Assembly (NCBI RefSeq): GCF_004295485.1
Contig: NZ_CP036164.1
Span: 2,232,001-2,296,000, forward strand
DNA: 64,000 nt
From: Janibacter limosus
GTDB lineage: Bacteria > Actinomycetota > Actinomycetes > Actinomycetales > Dermatophilaceae
Direction: 5' to 3'
Shown here: piece by piece, positions 1 to 7,086 of the stretch
Layout of the letters: every line of letters begins with the position of its first letter
How positions within the stretch are numbered: position 1 is the first letter of the stretch
Program-made: the position numbers and the translations under genes
The notes under the pieces: generated by a model
What the model saw: the letters and a program-made list of their open reading frames with translations, nothing else
Database searches by the model: none
What the model was told of the DNA's origin: nothing

Positions 1-570
1 GGGGGTGGGCTCGCCCTTGGCGCGGGCCAGGACGGAGGCGCCGAAGTTGTCCATCTGGGCGCCGGCGTCGTTGATGTAGTACTCGGCCGTGACCTCGGCA
101 CCGGAGGCGGTGAGCAGGCGGCGCATCGAGTCACCCAGCGCCGCCCAGCGGGTGTGGCCGATGTGCAGCGGCCCCGTGGGGTTGGCGGAGATGAACTCGA
201 GGTTGACGACGTGGCCGGCCATCGCGTCGTTGCGGCCGTACCCGGCACCCGCCTCGACGATCGCCCGCGCCAGCGCACCGGCAGACGCGGTGTCGAGCGT
301 GATGTTGAGGAACCCCGGCCCGGCGATCTCGATCTCGGCGATGCCCTCGTGGGCGCCCAGGCGCTCGGCGACGACCGCGGCGACGTCGCGCGGCTTCATC
401 CCCGCGGGCTTGGCCAGCTGCATGGAGACATTGCTCGTCCAGTCCCCGTGGCCCTTCTGCTTGGGTCGCTCGACCCTGAGCTCGGTGGGCACCTCGACGC
501 TCAGCTCGCCGGCCTCGACGGCGGCGGTCAGGGCGGCACGGATCGCTGCAGAAAGCTCTTCGGGGGTCAC
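1..570 (-). CDS. argS: Arginyl-tRNA synthetase, N-terminal part (cut by window edge)
   Basis: Class I aminoacyl-tRNA synthetase that charges tRNA-Arg with arginine. The visible 190 residues start MTPEELSAAIRAAL and hold the N-terminal tRNA-recognition domain (KGHGDWTSNVSMQLAKP, GPGFLNI). The Rossmann core then begins with FISANPTGPLHIGHT, where the ATP-binding HIGH signature is at residues 136-139. The GTG start at 570 is the first that keeps the conserved N terminus. The rest of the gene, including the KMSKS loop, lies to the left of the window. It is divergent from tRNA-Arg(CCG), about 95 bp away, so the enzyme and one of its substrates share a control region. Confidence 0.95.
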   Translation of the reverse strand, partial: MTPEELSAAIRAALTAAVEAGELSVEVPTELRVERPKQKGHGDWTSNVSMQLAKPAGMKPRDVAAVVAERLGAHEGIAEIEIAGPGFLNITLDTASAGALARAIVEAGAGYGRNDAMAGHVVNLEFISANPTGPLHIGHTRWAALGDSMRRLLTASGAEVTAEYYINDAGAQMDNFGASVLARAKGEPTP

Positions 571-620
571 GGTCGCCCAGTCTAGGTGCGCGGGCGCCAT
601 GCCCGTCGCGGCGGTCGATT

Positions 621-649
621 CTCGGGACGGGCCACGCCGGTGCTAATCT
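621..649 (+). promoter_or_regulatory. Possible promoter of tRNA-Arg
   Basis: A -10-like TAATCT lies at 644-649, 15 bp before the mature tRNA 5' end, which fits a short leader. No good -35 hexamer is seen at the right distance. It is a weak prediction, made mainly because a stable RNA gene must have a promoter in the short argS/tRNA gap. Confidence 0.3.
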
Positions 650-664
650 CACCGGGCACATCCC

Positions 665-737
665 GCCTCCGTAGCTCAGGGGATAGAGCACTGGTTTCCG
701 GTACCAGGGGCCGCAGGTTCGAATCCTGCCGGGGGCA
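665..737 (+). tRNA. tRNA-Arg (anticodon CCG)
   Basis: A 73-nt cloverleaf. The acceptor stem GCCTCCG pairs with CGGGGGC (one G-U), followed by discriminator A. The D arm is GCTC-AGGGGATA-GAGC. The anticodon stem-loop is CTGGT-TTCCGGT-ACCAG, giving anticodon CCG, which reads CGG codons. The T arm is GCAGG-TTCGAAT-CCTGC. CCA is not encoded. The last bases of the gene are repeated 500 bp downstream, which marks this 3' end as an integration site. It is divergent from argS. Confidence 0.95.
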
Positions 738-742
738 CGTTT
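726..742 (+). repeat. Left copy of 17-bp direct repeat at the tRNA 3' end (att-like)
   Basis: CTGCCGGGGGCACGTTT covers the end of the T arm, the 3' acceptor strand and five bases beyond. An identical 17-mer sits at 1226-1242. Duplication of a tRNA 3' end around foreign DNA is the usual trace of tyrosine-recombinase integration, so the two copies are read here as attL- and attR-like ends. No integrase gene remains between them. Confidence 0.75.
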
Positions 743-793
743 GTCCTGAGTCGCGACATCGTTTACACGGTGTCGCGGCTCAGGACTTTTTTT
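743..793 (+). terminator. Strong intrinsic terminator after tRNA-Arg
   Basis: A 19-bp imperfect stem starts at GTCCTGAGTCGCGAC and closes with GTCGCGGCTCAGGAC at 786. It is followed by seven T (787-793). Its arms contain the ATGTCGCGACTCA sequence that recurs at 819-833 and 1099-1220, so the terminator was brought in with the inserted element rather than being native to the tRNA. Confidence 0.85.
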
Positions 794-842
794 GTAGGTT
801 CGCGTGGGTTGTCGTGGATGTCGCGACTCATGGGGTCAAGGA

Positions 843-1085
843 TCACGACGGGGGTCGGGTCGGGGGTTCGTAGTCGCGGTCGGGGTCGATGTGGTGTTCG
901 GCCAGGACTTCGCCGGTGGCGGCGTGGCTGGTGATGACGTGGGTGTCGTGGATGAGCATCAGGACGGGCTGTGCGGCGTGGGCGCGGCCGATGCCCAGGT
1001 GGCGTAACTTGCCGGCGTAGCGCAGTGACACGGTGCCGGTGGCGGCGATCTTGTCGGTCGGAAGCGCCACTCGGGTTCGGCGACA
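843..1085 (-). pseudogene. IS481-family transposase, C-terminal remnant
   Basis: The readable frame holds the C-terminal beta-rich tail typical of IS481 integrase-core transposases: GTVSLRYAGKLRHLGIGRAH, then PVLMLIHDTHVI and ATGEVLAEHHIDPDRDY. The DDE catalytic core is absent upstream, where the sequence turns into short repeats, so this is a dead fragment. It lies inside the 500-bp segment bounded by the duplicated tRNA end. The family call rests on my memory of IS481 tails such as GKVTLRYAGRLHHLGIGRAH. Confidence 0.75.
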
Positions 1086-1095
1086 GACTTGGAGT

Positions 1096-1219
1096 GTCAA
1101 CGATGTCGCGACTCACCAGTCAACGATCACCACCACGATTTCGTCAACGATGTCGCGACTCACCAGTCAACGATCACTCGCGGATCTCGCGCCCCAACCT
1201 GTCAACGATGTCGTGAACT
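1096..1219 (+). repeat. Tandem copies of an IS-end-like 35-bp sequence
   Basis: A 35-bp sequence starting GTCAACGATGTCGCGACTCA is present intact at 1096-1130 and 1143-1177, with a shortened copy at 1201-1219. The core ATGTCGCGACTCA also occurs inverted in the hairpin at 746-780 and directly at 821-833. The pattern fits repeated nesting of IS481-type terminal repeats, leaving scar copies after deletion of the bodies. Confidence 0.7.
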
Positions 1220-1225
1220 CGCACA

Positions 1226-1242
1226 CTGCCGGGGGCACGTTT
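1226..1242 (+). repeat. Right copy of 17-bp tRNA-end repeat (att-like)
   Basis: Exact second copy of the tRNA-Arg 3' end sequence, offset by 500 bp. It runs straight into a T-run and a GC-rich hairpin (1245-1278), which looks like the original downstream context of the tRNA gene. Confidence 0.75.
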
Positions 1243-1244
1243 TT

Positions 1245-1278
1245 CGAGGGGCCGTCAGCACCTGCTGGCGGCCCTTCG
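1245..1278 (+). terminator. Hairpin, probable ancestral tRNA terminator
   Basis: GGGCCGTCAGCA (1249-1260) pairs with TGCTGGCGGCCC (1263-1274) with one G-U pair. It lies directly after the second copy of the tRNA end. It may now act from the other side as the terminator of the DUF2231 gene, which ends at 1309 on the minus strand. Confidence 0.55.
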
Positions 1279-1308
1279 TCGTTCCCTGCGCCGCCCCCTC
1301 CCGCCGGA

Positions 1309-1779
1309 TCAGCCCGCCCAGACCGCCCGAGCGCCGGCGTCACCGGTCTTGAAGACGAGGAAGATCACGATCAGGCCCACGATCGGCAGGACAACCCGAA
1401 GGGGTGTGACGAGTGCGCCGTACCGGGCAGCTCGGTCGGAGCGGCCCTCGAGCGGGGTGATGACCGGCAGGACCCACCACGCGACCAGCGAGAGCAGGGC
1501 CAACACCCACATGGACGCCTGGAGGCGCCCGGCCCACATCTCGTGCACCTCGATCAGCTGGCTGCGTTCGCCGAGCGCCTCCTTGAGGCTGTCGCCCGAG
1601 GCAGCAGCGACATAGGTGGCGAGCGCGCCCACGACACTGGCGACGAGCAGGGGCAGCCGGGACCACCACCGCCACCTCGGCGCCAAGCCGTAGGTGATGG
1701 CCAGGAGTGCCGCAGCCGGTGCGAGCACGACGACGAGGTGGACGACGAGCGGGTGCAACGGGAGTCCATTGAAGTTCAT
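1309..1779 (-). CDS. DUF2231-type membrane protein
   Basis: 156 residues with about four hydrophobic segments and the DUF2231 opening NGLPLHPLVVHLVVVLAPAA, where the HPLVVH histidines follow the start. The middle loop is polar (SGDSLKEALG, EVHEMWAGR) and the end is strongly hydrophobic (VVLPIVGLIVIFLVF). The family's function is not known; some members sit near heme or copper proteins. ATG 1779 was chosen because the family begins just before the HPLxVH motif; the frame is open 79 codons further upstream but codes for nothing family-like. The next gene on the strand (metS) is 184 bp upstream and separated by a terminator. Confidence 0.75.
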   Translation of the reverse strand: MNFNGLPLHPLVVHLVVVLAPAAALLAITYGLAPRWRWWSRLPLLVASVVGALATYVAAASGDSLKEALGERSQLIEVHEMWAGRLQASMWVLALLSLVAWWVLPVITPLEGRSDRAARYGALVTPLRVVLPIVGLIVIFLVFKTGDAGARAVWAG

Positions 1780-1907
1780 GCCGGTGAGGCTAGGCCTGCC
1801 GACCTGCACACAACCTGTCCATCGCCACCCGGGGGAAGGGGGCCAGTCCCCCCGAGCCACGCACCACCCTCCGTGGTGGGGGGGGCAGGGAGGGAGCACG
1901 GACATGA

Positions 1908-1952
1908 CGAAGGGGGGCGAGCCGGCCTCGTCGGCCGGCGCACCCCCCTTCG
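1908..1952 (-). terminator. Terminator after metPS
   Basis: Long GC-rich hairpin: GAAGGGGGGCG and AGCCGGCC pair with GGCCGGC and CCCCCCTTC around a short TCGT loop, 11 bp past the metS stop. No T-tract is seen. A second smaller hairpin (CACCACC...GGTGGTG-like, 1861-1879) lies beyond it. Confidence 0.6.
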
Positions 1953-1963
1953 CCCGGGTCCGT

Positions 1964-2107
1964 CTACAGGTCCCGGTGGATCTCGACGTCGCGGATCTCC
2001 TCGGCGGACGCGTCACCGCGCTTGTTGAGGTTGATGATCGCCGCGACCAGCCCGCCCCAGATGGTGAGCATCGCGATGATCATCATGATGATGGCCGTCG
2101 TGGTCAT
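1964..2107 (-). CDS. metS: MetS-like small subunit of methionine/alanine importer
   Basis: A 47-residue protein, MTTTAIIMMIIAMLTIWGG at the start, with one membrane helix (residues 4-25) and a short charged cytoplasmic tail (NKRGDASAEEIRDVEIHRDL). In Corynebacterium glutamicum MetS is the small partner needed by the sodium-coupled transporter MetP. The ATG overlaps the metP stop codon as ATGA (2104-2107), so translation of the two is coupled. The position, size, single helix and tail all fit the MetS-like family. It is too short for routine ORF calling. Confidence 0.88.
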   Translation of the reverse strand: MTTTAIIMMIIAMLTIWGGLVAAIINLNKRGDASAEEIRDVEIHRDL

Positions 2108-3657
2108 GCCTGCTCACCTCCGTCGACGAGCGCCTCGGGTTCGTCCTCGAGGGAGACCCCACCGCGCCACGGAAGCAGCGAGATCGCGATGGCGATGAGG
2201 GGCAGCGCCACGACCATGCCCCAGCCGAAGACGTTGAGCAGCTGGGCCGGGTAGTCCTCGTACGGCGCGTCGAGCTTGTCGGTGAGCGCCTGGTAGAGCA
2301 TGACGAGGAGCAGGATCGGGATGACGACGGCGATGAGCGCGGGCCACCAGCCCTTGAGCTTGATCGAGCCGATCGCGTCGAGGTGCTGGCGCAGGATCGG
2401 CAGCTTGCGGAAGGCGTAGGTAATGGCCAGCATCAGCACGGCTGCGACGGCGATGATGCCGAAGGAGTTGACGAAGGCGTCCATCGTGTCGAGGACGTAC
2501 AGGCCACCGGTGGTGGAGAACATCAGGATGCTCACCACGGCCATCGGGACCCCGACCACGAAGGTCGCCGCGGTCCGGGAGATGCCCACCTTGTCGCGGA
2601 CGGCCCCGATGACGACCTCGACGATCGAGATGAGCGAGGTGATGCCCGCCAGCACGAGCGAGACGAAGAAGAGCACACCGATGACGACACCGCCCGGAGC
2701 CTCGTTGATGATCGCGGGGAAGGCGATGAAGGCCAGACCGATGCCTCCACTGCCGAGCACCTCACCGACCTCGCTGCCGGCGGCCTGCGCCATGAAGCCC
2801 AGCGCCGCGAAGACCCCGATGCCGGCGAGCAGCTCGAAGCCGGAGTTGGAGAAGGCGACGACCGCACCCGAGCCGGTCATGTCGGTCTTGCGCGAGACAT
2901 AGCCCGCGTAGGTGATCATGATGCCGAAGCCGACGGACAGGCTGAAGAAGATCTGACCGACTGCGGAGATCCACACCCCCGAGTCGGCGAGCGCACCCCA
3001 GTCGGGGGTGAAGAAGGCGTTGAGCCCCGCCCCCGCGCCCTCGAGGGTCAGCGACTGGATGACCAGGACGACGAAGGCGATGACCAGCACGGGGATGAAG
3101 ACGACGGCCGTGCGGCCGATGCCGGTCTGGATGCCCATGGCCAGGACACCGATCGTCACGGCCCAGACGAGGATCATCGTGATGAGGATGCCGGGGACGA
3201 AGTCGAAGGTCGGCCCGGGAGTGTCCGCGGCCTTCAGGTACTCACCGAAGAAGTACTTCTCCGGGTCGCTTCCCCACCCCTTGGTGAAGGAGAGGGCCGC
3301 GTACTTGCTCGCCCACGCGAGGATCGCCGCGTAGTAGACGGCGATGACGATGCAGATGAGCACCTGCCACCAGCCGAGCCACTCGGCACCACGGTGCAGC
3401 CGGCGAAGGGAGAGCGGGGCCGACCCGCGGAATCGGTGACCGATCGCGTAGTCGAGGTAGAGCATCGGGACGCCGAAGAAGACGAGCGCGATCAGGTACG
3501 GGATGATGAAGGCGCCTCCACCCCCTTCGTAGGCCACGTAGGGGAATCGCCAGATGTTGCCCAGCCCGACGGCTGATCCGATCGCGGCGAAGATGAAGAC
3601 CTTGCGCGAGGAGAAGCCCTCTCGGGGCTTGACCTTCGTGGTCTCGGTGCTGGACAT
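2104..3657 (-). CDS. metP: Sodium-dependent methionine/alanine transporter, NSS family
   Basis: 517-residue neurotransmitter:sodium symporter (SNF/LeuT fold) with about 12 membrane helices. The signature GSAVGLGNIWRFPYVAYEGGGGAFIIPY is in helix 1 (first half IGSAVGLGNIWRFPY), with FSLSVGFGIMITYAGY in helix 6. It imports amino acids using the Na+ gradient. The MetS partner immediately downstream points to methionine/alanine. ATG 3657 is preferred: AGGAG sits seven bases before it, and the frame upstream has no family similarity. The PucR-type regulator is 82 bp upstream on the same strand and may be cotranscribed. A short inverted repeat (TGGCG-TG-CGCCA, about 3715-3726) in that gap could be an operator or terminator. 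Confidence 0.9.
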   Translation of the reverse strand: MSSTETTKVKPREGFSSRKVFIFAAIGSAVGLGNIWRFPYVAYEGGGGAFIIPYLIALVFFGVPMLYLDYAIGHRFRGSAPLSLRRLHRGAEWLGWWQVLICIVIAVYYAAILAWASKYAALSFTKGWGSDPEKYFFGEYLKAADTPGPTFDFVPGILITMILVWAVTIGVLAMGIQTGIGRTAVVFIPVLVIAFVVLVIQSLTLEGAGAGLNAFFTPDWGALADSGVWISAVGQIFFSLSVGFGIMITYAGYVSRKTDMTGSGAVVAFSNSGFELLAGIGVFAALGFMAQAAGSEVGEVLGSGGIGLAFIAFPAIINEAPGGVVIGVLFFVSLVLAGITSLISIVEVVIGAVRDKVGISRTAATFVVGVPMAVVSILMFSTTGGLYVLDTMDAFVNSFGIIAVAAVLMLAITYAFRKLPILRQHLDAIGSIKLKGWWPALIAVVIPILLLVMLYQALTDKLDAPYEDYPAQLLNVFGWGMVVALPLIAIAISLLPWRGGVSLEDEPEALVDGGEQA

Positions 3658-3739
3658 GCTCACGCTCCTGATCGACGTCTGAACCCCAGCATGCTCCTGC
3701 ATCCGAGACATATGTGGCGTGCGCCACGCCGATCTCCCC

Positions 3740-4906
3740 TCAGGGGACCTGCCACGCCCGTCGCACCGACATGGCCGTGAGCACCACCAGCAGCTCGGCG
3801 CGCACCACCGGGTCCTCGAGCTCGTCGGACAGCAGGTCCTTGAGCCGGTTGATCCGATGGCTCACGGTCTGCGGGTGGACACCGAGCGCCTCCGCGACGC
3901 TGGGCCGGTGGCCCCACTGCCGCAGCCACTCCAGGAGGGTCTCCAGCAAGATCGTGCGCTGGTCCTCGGGCACGTCGTCGAGATCGTCGAGGTAGGTGCG
4001 CCGCAACGACTGGATGACGACCCGGTCTGCGCTGCAAGCGATCTCGAGCATGCGGTCATCGGCGAAGGTCAGCTCCTCGTCCCCCGCGATGAGCTGCGCG
4101 CGGTGAGCGAGGTCGAGCGACCGGACCGAGTCGAGCATGTGGACCGCTGGCCCGACGGCGCACCGATGACCCGCGAGGAGGGGGCGAAGGGTGGTGGCCA
4201 GCTTGTCCTCGGCGATCGGGTGGAGCAGGACGACGTCGCGGGCGCGGGGGTAGTGGGCGAGGACGCACTCCGACTCACGACGGATGGTGGCAGCGGCCTG
4301 CGGCGTGGTGATGATCGCGGCGATGACCGCGTCGTCGTCCCAGCCGCACGCGCGGGCGAGGGCCACGGCGCTGCCGTCGCCGTGCAGCAGGGCCCCACCC
4401 AGGCGCCGCGTGTGCGACTCCTCGTCGGTCTCGGGCTGCTGCGCGCCTCCCGCGTACCCGAGCCGGGCCGCTCGGACGACGAGCTCGCCCCCCTCCGCCA
4501 GGCGGTCGAGGATCTCCACCACGCCGTCGGGGTCGACCCGCGGGCCGGAGACGAGCGCGCGGTGGACGTGCTTGTGGGTCAGGCGGTTGGCCACCCTGAT
4601 GGCGGCCTCGAGGTCGTCGAGGGGCAGCGAGCCCCGAGCACTCTCGGCGCCGACTGCGACGAAGACGCCGGCGGGGTCGCACACCGACTCCACGTCGTCG
4701 GCGACCACCGCGTCGAGCATGACGCCCACGGTCTCCCGGACATCCGTGGGCCAGTGGTGCCGCGCCGGCAGCGGGTGGACGCCGCAGGCCTCCCCTGCCT
4801 GCTCGATGAGGATCGGCACGAGCTCGTCGAGCAGCTCCTCGCGTACCTCTCGCAGCCGGTCAGCCGCCCGCGTCATCCCCTGGTCCATCGTGGCGCGCTC
4901 CCCCAT
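3740..4906 (-). CDS. PucR/CdaR-type transcriptional regulator
   Basis: About 388 residues. The C terminus has the PucR C-terminal helix-turn-helix (RPSVAEALGVHPQTVSHRIN, followed by RLKDLLSDELEDP), and a GGDEF-like ligand module precedes it. Such proteins activate purine, amino-acid or other catabolic genes in response to a metabolite. It is encoded just upstream of metPS on the same strand, which suggests it may respond to or control amino-acid uptake. ATG 4906 (MGERATMDQGM) is a likely start; ATG 4888 is equally possible, and the frame stays open to 4984. Confidence 0.85.
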   Translation of the reverse strand: MGERATMDQGMTRAADRLREVREELLDELVPILIEQAGEACGVHPLPARHHWPTDVRETVGVMLDAVVADDVESVCDPAGVFVAVGAESARGSLPLDDLEAAIRVANRLTHKHVHRALVSGPRVDPDGVVEILDRLAEGGELVVRAARLGYAGGAQQPETDEESHTRRLGGALLHGDGSAVALARACGWDDDAVIAAIITTPQAAATIRRESECVLAHYPRARDVVLLHPIAEDKLATTLRPLLAGHRCAVGPAVHMLDSVRSLDLAHRAQLIAGDEELTFADDRMLEIACSADRVVIQSLRRTYLDDLDDVPEDQRTILLETLLEWLRQWGHRPSVAEALGVHPQTVSHRINRLKDLLSDELEDPVVRAELLVVLTAMSVRRAWQVP

Positions 4907-5189
4907 ACCGTCGTGTCGCCCTCCGGGGACCCTCCCCGTCGGGTGCTGATTATCAACGCAGGCGGACCCACGAGGAACTGTCACCGCGTGACAACGGTGG
5001 CGCGGCCGTTGTGCCTGCGAGCAGGCGACGCGGCCGGGCGCACTCGTCGATGCTTGCCCCGTGCCTGCCGGGCACCGCTGCGAGGCGGGACGGACCCGGG
5101 CGGCCCACGGACCGGCATCGGTGTCGCGCAGTCAGGGGACACATCGCGGCGCCGGTGCCTTCGTGCGTGCGCGACCGAGCCGACCGCGG

Positions 5190-5345
5190 TCAGGCGACGC
5201 CTTCGGCCGTGAGCAGCACGAGCAGCTCCGAGCGCGTGGTCGGGTCCTCGAGGTCGTCGGCCAGCAGGTCACGCAGCCGGTGCAGGCGACCGCTCACGGT
5301 CTGCGGGTGCAATGCTGCCCCTCTCCGCCACGGCGTCCTGGCCGC
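5190..5345 (-). pseudogene. C-terminal ghost of a second PucR-type regulator
   Basis: The minus strand reads LHPQTVSGRLHRLRDLLADD, then LEDPTTRSELLVLLTAEGVA and a stop. This closely parallels the C terminus of the intact regulator ending at 3740 (VHPQTVSHRINRLKDLLSDE, LEDPVVRAELLVVLTA). Upstream of LHPQ the matching codons (DAVAE...) are in another frame, so a frameshift lies at about 5313-5325 and nothing recognisable precedes it. This is a decayed paralog. The rest of the interval 4907-5547 holds no gene I can recognise. Confidence 0.75.
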
Positions 5346-5430
5346 CCGACAGGGGATCAGCGCTGCTACCGTCCAATCATCCGGCCCCGGCTGCGATCAC
5401 CGTTTCGACGTCATGTGGCGTCGAAAGATG

Positions 5431-5470
5431 GCTGTCGCCCCAGGCAATGAGCTGTCGCCCCAGGCAATGA
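5431..5470 (+). repeat. Perfect tandem duplication of a 20-mer
   Basis: GCTGTCGCCCCAGGCAATGA occurs twice in a row (5431-5450 and 5451-5470). It is intergenic, 78 bp before the start of the exported protein. It looks like a recent slippage duplication. Confidence 0.9.
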
Positions 5471-5547
5471 AAGGCGTCCCCTCCATCCGACGAACATCAG
5501 CGAGCTCATCAAGTGCGATCATTTGCTGCCCATTCCAGGAGTCCTCG

Positions 5548-6003
5548 GTGACCAACGTCTCTCGCCGCCACCTCGCCAAGGGCCCCGCGTGGGCCATTCC
5601 CGCGGTGGACATCGCTGCGTCTGCCTCGAGCCTGTCCGCGTCTGAGGCCGACTCCCCCGGAAATCGCGAGCAGCAGCCGATCGTTGTGCAGCCCTTGAGC
5701 TTCGCCCAGAAGATCCAAGGCGCCGTCGCGGTCCCCAGCGGCTGGCCCAAGGAGGGCTACCGCCTGGTGCTGACGGTCTCCCCCGCCGACGCCCCGGCCC
5801 CGCGGGTGACCTCCGTCTCGCTCGAAGACGGCATCCCCAGCACAGTCCTGGACGTCGGGCCCGTCCCGCTGCGTCCCGGCGTGTGGGAGTACGTGTTCCA
5901 GACCGCGTCCTCACCCGCTCCCGACACCGTCAACGTCAACGTCAGCTACACGATCGGCGATGGGACGGCCCGGACCGCGACCATCTTCGTCAGCGGCGAA
6001 TGA
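5548..6003 (+). CDS. Small exported protein with Tat-like signal
   Basis: 151 residues beginning VTNVSRRHLAKGPAWAIPAV. The twin-arginine, KG and WxxPxV pattern followed by an Ala/Ser-rich stretch (DIAASASSLSASEA) is a signal-peptide type common in actinobacterial secreted proteins of the SRRxLAKGAAWxxP form. The mature part is a Val/Thr-rich beta-type domain (SFAQKIQGAVAVPSGWPKEG, VNVNVSYTIGDGTARTATIF). No enzyme motif is seen. GTG 5548 has AGGA 8-9 bases upstream; the frame is open back to 5011 but the extension lacks coding character. It converges with the CBS-domain gene ending at 6055, with a perfect hairpin between. Confidence 0.7.
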   Translation: MTNVSRRHLAKGPAWAIPAVDIAASASSLSASEADSPGNREQQPIVVQPLSFAQKIQGAVAVPSGWPKEGYRLVLTVSPADAPAPRVTSVSLEDGIPSTVLDVGPVPLRPGVWEYVFQTASSPAPDTVNVNVSYTIGDGTARTATIFVSGE

Positions 6004-6014
6004 TCCGCTCCTCC

Positions 6015-6040
6015 GCCGGTCAGGTGACCACCTGACCGGC
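6015..6040. terminator. Bidirectional hairpin between convergent genes
   Basis: Arms GCCGGTCAGGTG and CACCTGACCGGC are perfectly complementary around a 2-base loop. It is 12 bp after the + strand stop (6003) and 15 bp before the - strand stop (6055). There is no T-tract. Confidence 0.7.
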
Positions 6041-6054
6041 ACCCGGGCGAAGGA

Positions 6055-7086
6055 TCACCCCCGCTGGGTGGAGTCCGTCACCTCGCCGACGAGCTCCTCG
6101 ATGACGTCCTCGAGGAAGACGACGCCACGCACGGACCCGTCGGGGTCGACGACGCGGGCGAGGTGGGTGCCGGTGCGCTGCATGGTGGCCAGCACGTCCT
6201 CGACCTCGTCGTCGGGCAGCACGGTCGCCATGCGGCGCAGGCGCTTGCGCGGGACCGGCTCGCTGCGCTCGGTGTCGTCGGCGTAGAGCACGTCCTTGAG
6301 GTGGATGTACCCCGCGAGCTCGCCGGAGTCGTCGACCGTCGGGTACCGCGAGAAGCCGTGCTTGGCGACGAGCCGCTCGATGTCGTCCGGGGTCGCGTCC
6401 CGGGGCACGGTGACCAGGTCCTCGACCGGCACACCCACATCGGCGGCGTCCTTGTCCGAGAACTCCAGGGCGGCGCCGACGAGCCCGTACTTCTCGGACT
6501 CGACGAGGCCCTCGCGGTGCGACTCGTGGACGATCTGGTGGACCTCTTCGGCGGTGAAGGCCGAGCCGACCTCGTCCTTGGGCTCGATGCCCATGGCCCG
6601 CACGAAGGCCTTGGAGACCCAGTCCATCGCGTAGATGATCGGCTTGGCCACCTTCATCACCCACATGAGCGGGGGCACGAGCAGGATCGCAGCGCGCTCG
6701 GGCCCGGCGATCGCGAGGTTCTTGGGGATCATCTCGCCGACGACGACGTGCAGGTACACGACGATGAGGATCGCCAGGCCGAGCGAGGTCGCGTCGGTGA
6801 AGGCGTCGGGCACACCCACGCGCACCGCGATCGGGTACAGCACGTGGTGCAGGGCCGACTCCGAGATCGCACCGAGGAGCACCGAGCAGATCGTGATGCC
6901 GAGCTGACAGGTGGCGAGCAGGACCCCGGTGTGCTGCAGGGCATCGACGGCGATGGCGGCCCGCTTGTCACCTGCGTCGGCGAGCGGCTCGAGCTGCGAG
7001 CGCCGGGCGGACATCGCCGCGAACTCGGCGCCGACGAAGAAGGCATTGGCCAGCAGCAGCACGACGGTGATGAGGACGGTGCTCAT
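6055..7086 (-). CDS. CNNM/CorC-like membrane protein with CBS pair
   Basis: 343 residues. An N-terminal DUF21 (CNNM) transmembrane domain (residues 1-190; MSTVLITVVLLLANAFFVGAEF, GEMIPKNLA) is followed by two CBS domains (about 210-335), ending with VVFLEDVIEELVGEV. The family includes Mg2+/Co2+ exporters (CorB/CorC, MpfA) once called hemolysin-like. It lacks the C-terminal CorC_HlyC domain present in its neighbour. The ATG overlaps the neighbour's stop as ATGA, so the two are coupled and may form a heteromer. Confidence 0.88.
   Translation of the reverse strand: MSTVLITVVLLLANAFFVGAEFAAMSARRSQLEPLADAGDKRAAIAVDALQHTGVLLATCQLGITICSVLLGAISESALHHVLYPIAVRVGVPDAFTDATSLGLAILIVVYLHVVVGEMIPKNLAIAGPERAAILLVPPLMWVMKVAKPIIYAMDWVSKAFVRAMGIEPKDEVGSAFTAEEVHQIVHESHREGLVESEKYGLVGAALEFSDKDAADVGVPVEDLVTVPRDATPDDIERLVAKHGFSRYPTVDDSGELAGYIHLKDVLYADDTERSEPVPRKRLRRMATVLPDDEVEDVLATMQRTGTHLARVVDPDGSVRGVVFLEDVIEELVGEVTDSTQRG

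Noticed and set aside
726..1242. Active integrative element
   Set aside because: Only 500 bp remain, with no integrase or cargo. It is a remnant.
1861..1879. Riboswitch before DUF2231
   Set aside because: Only a simple GTGG-rich hairpin and G-runs; no conserved riboswitch core could be recognised.
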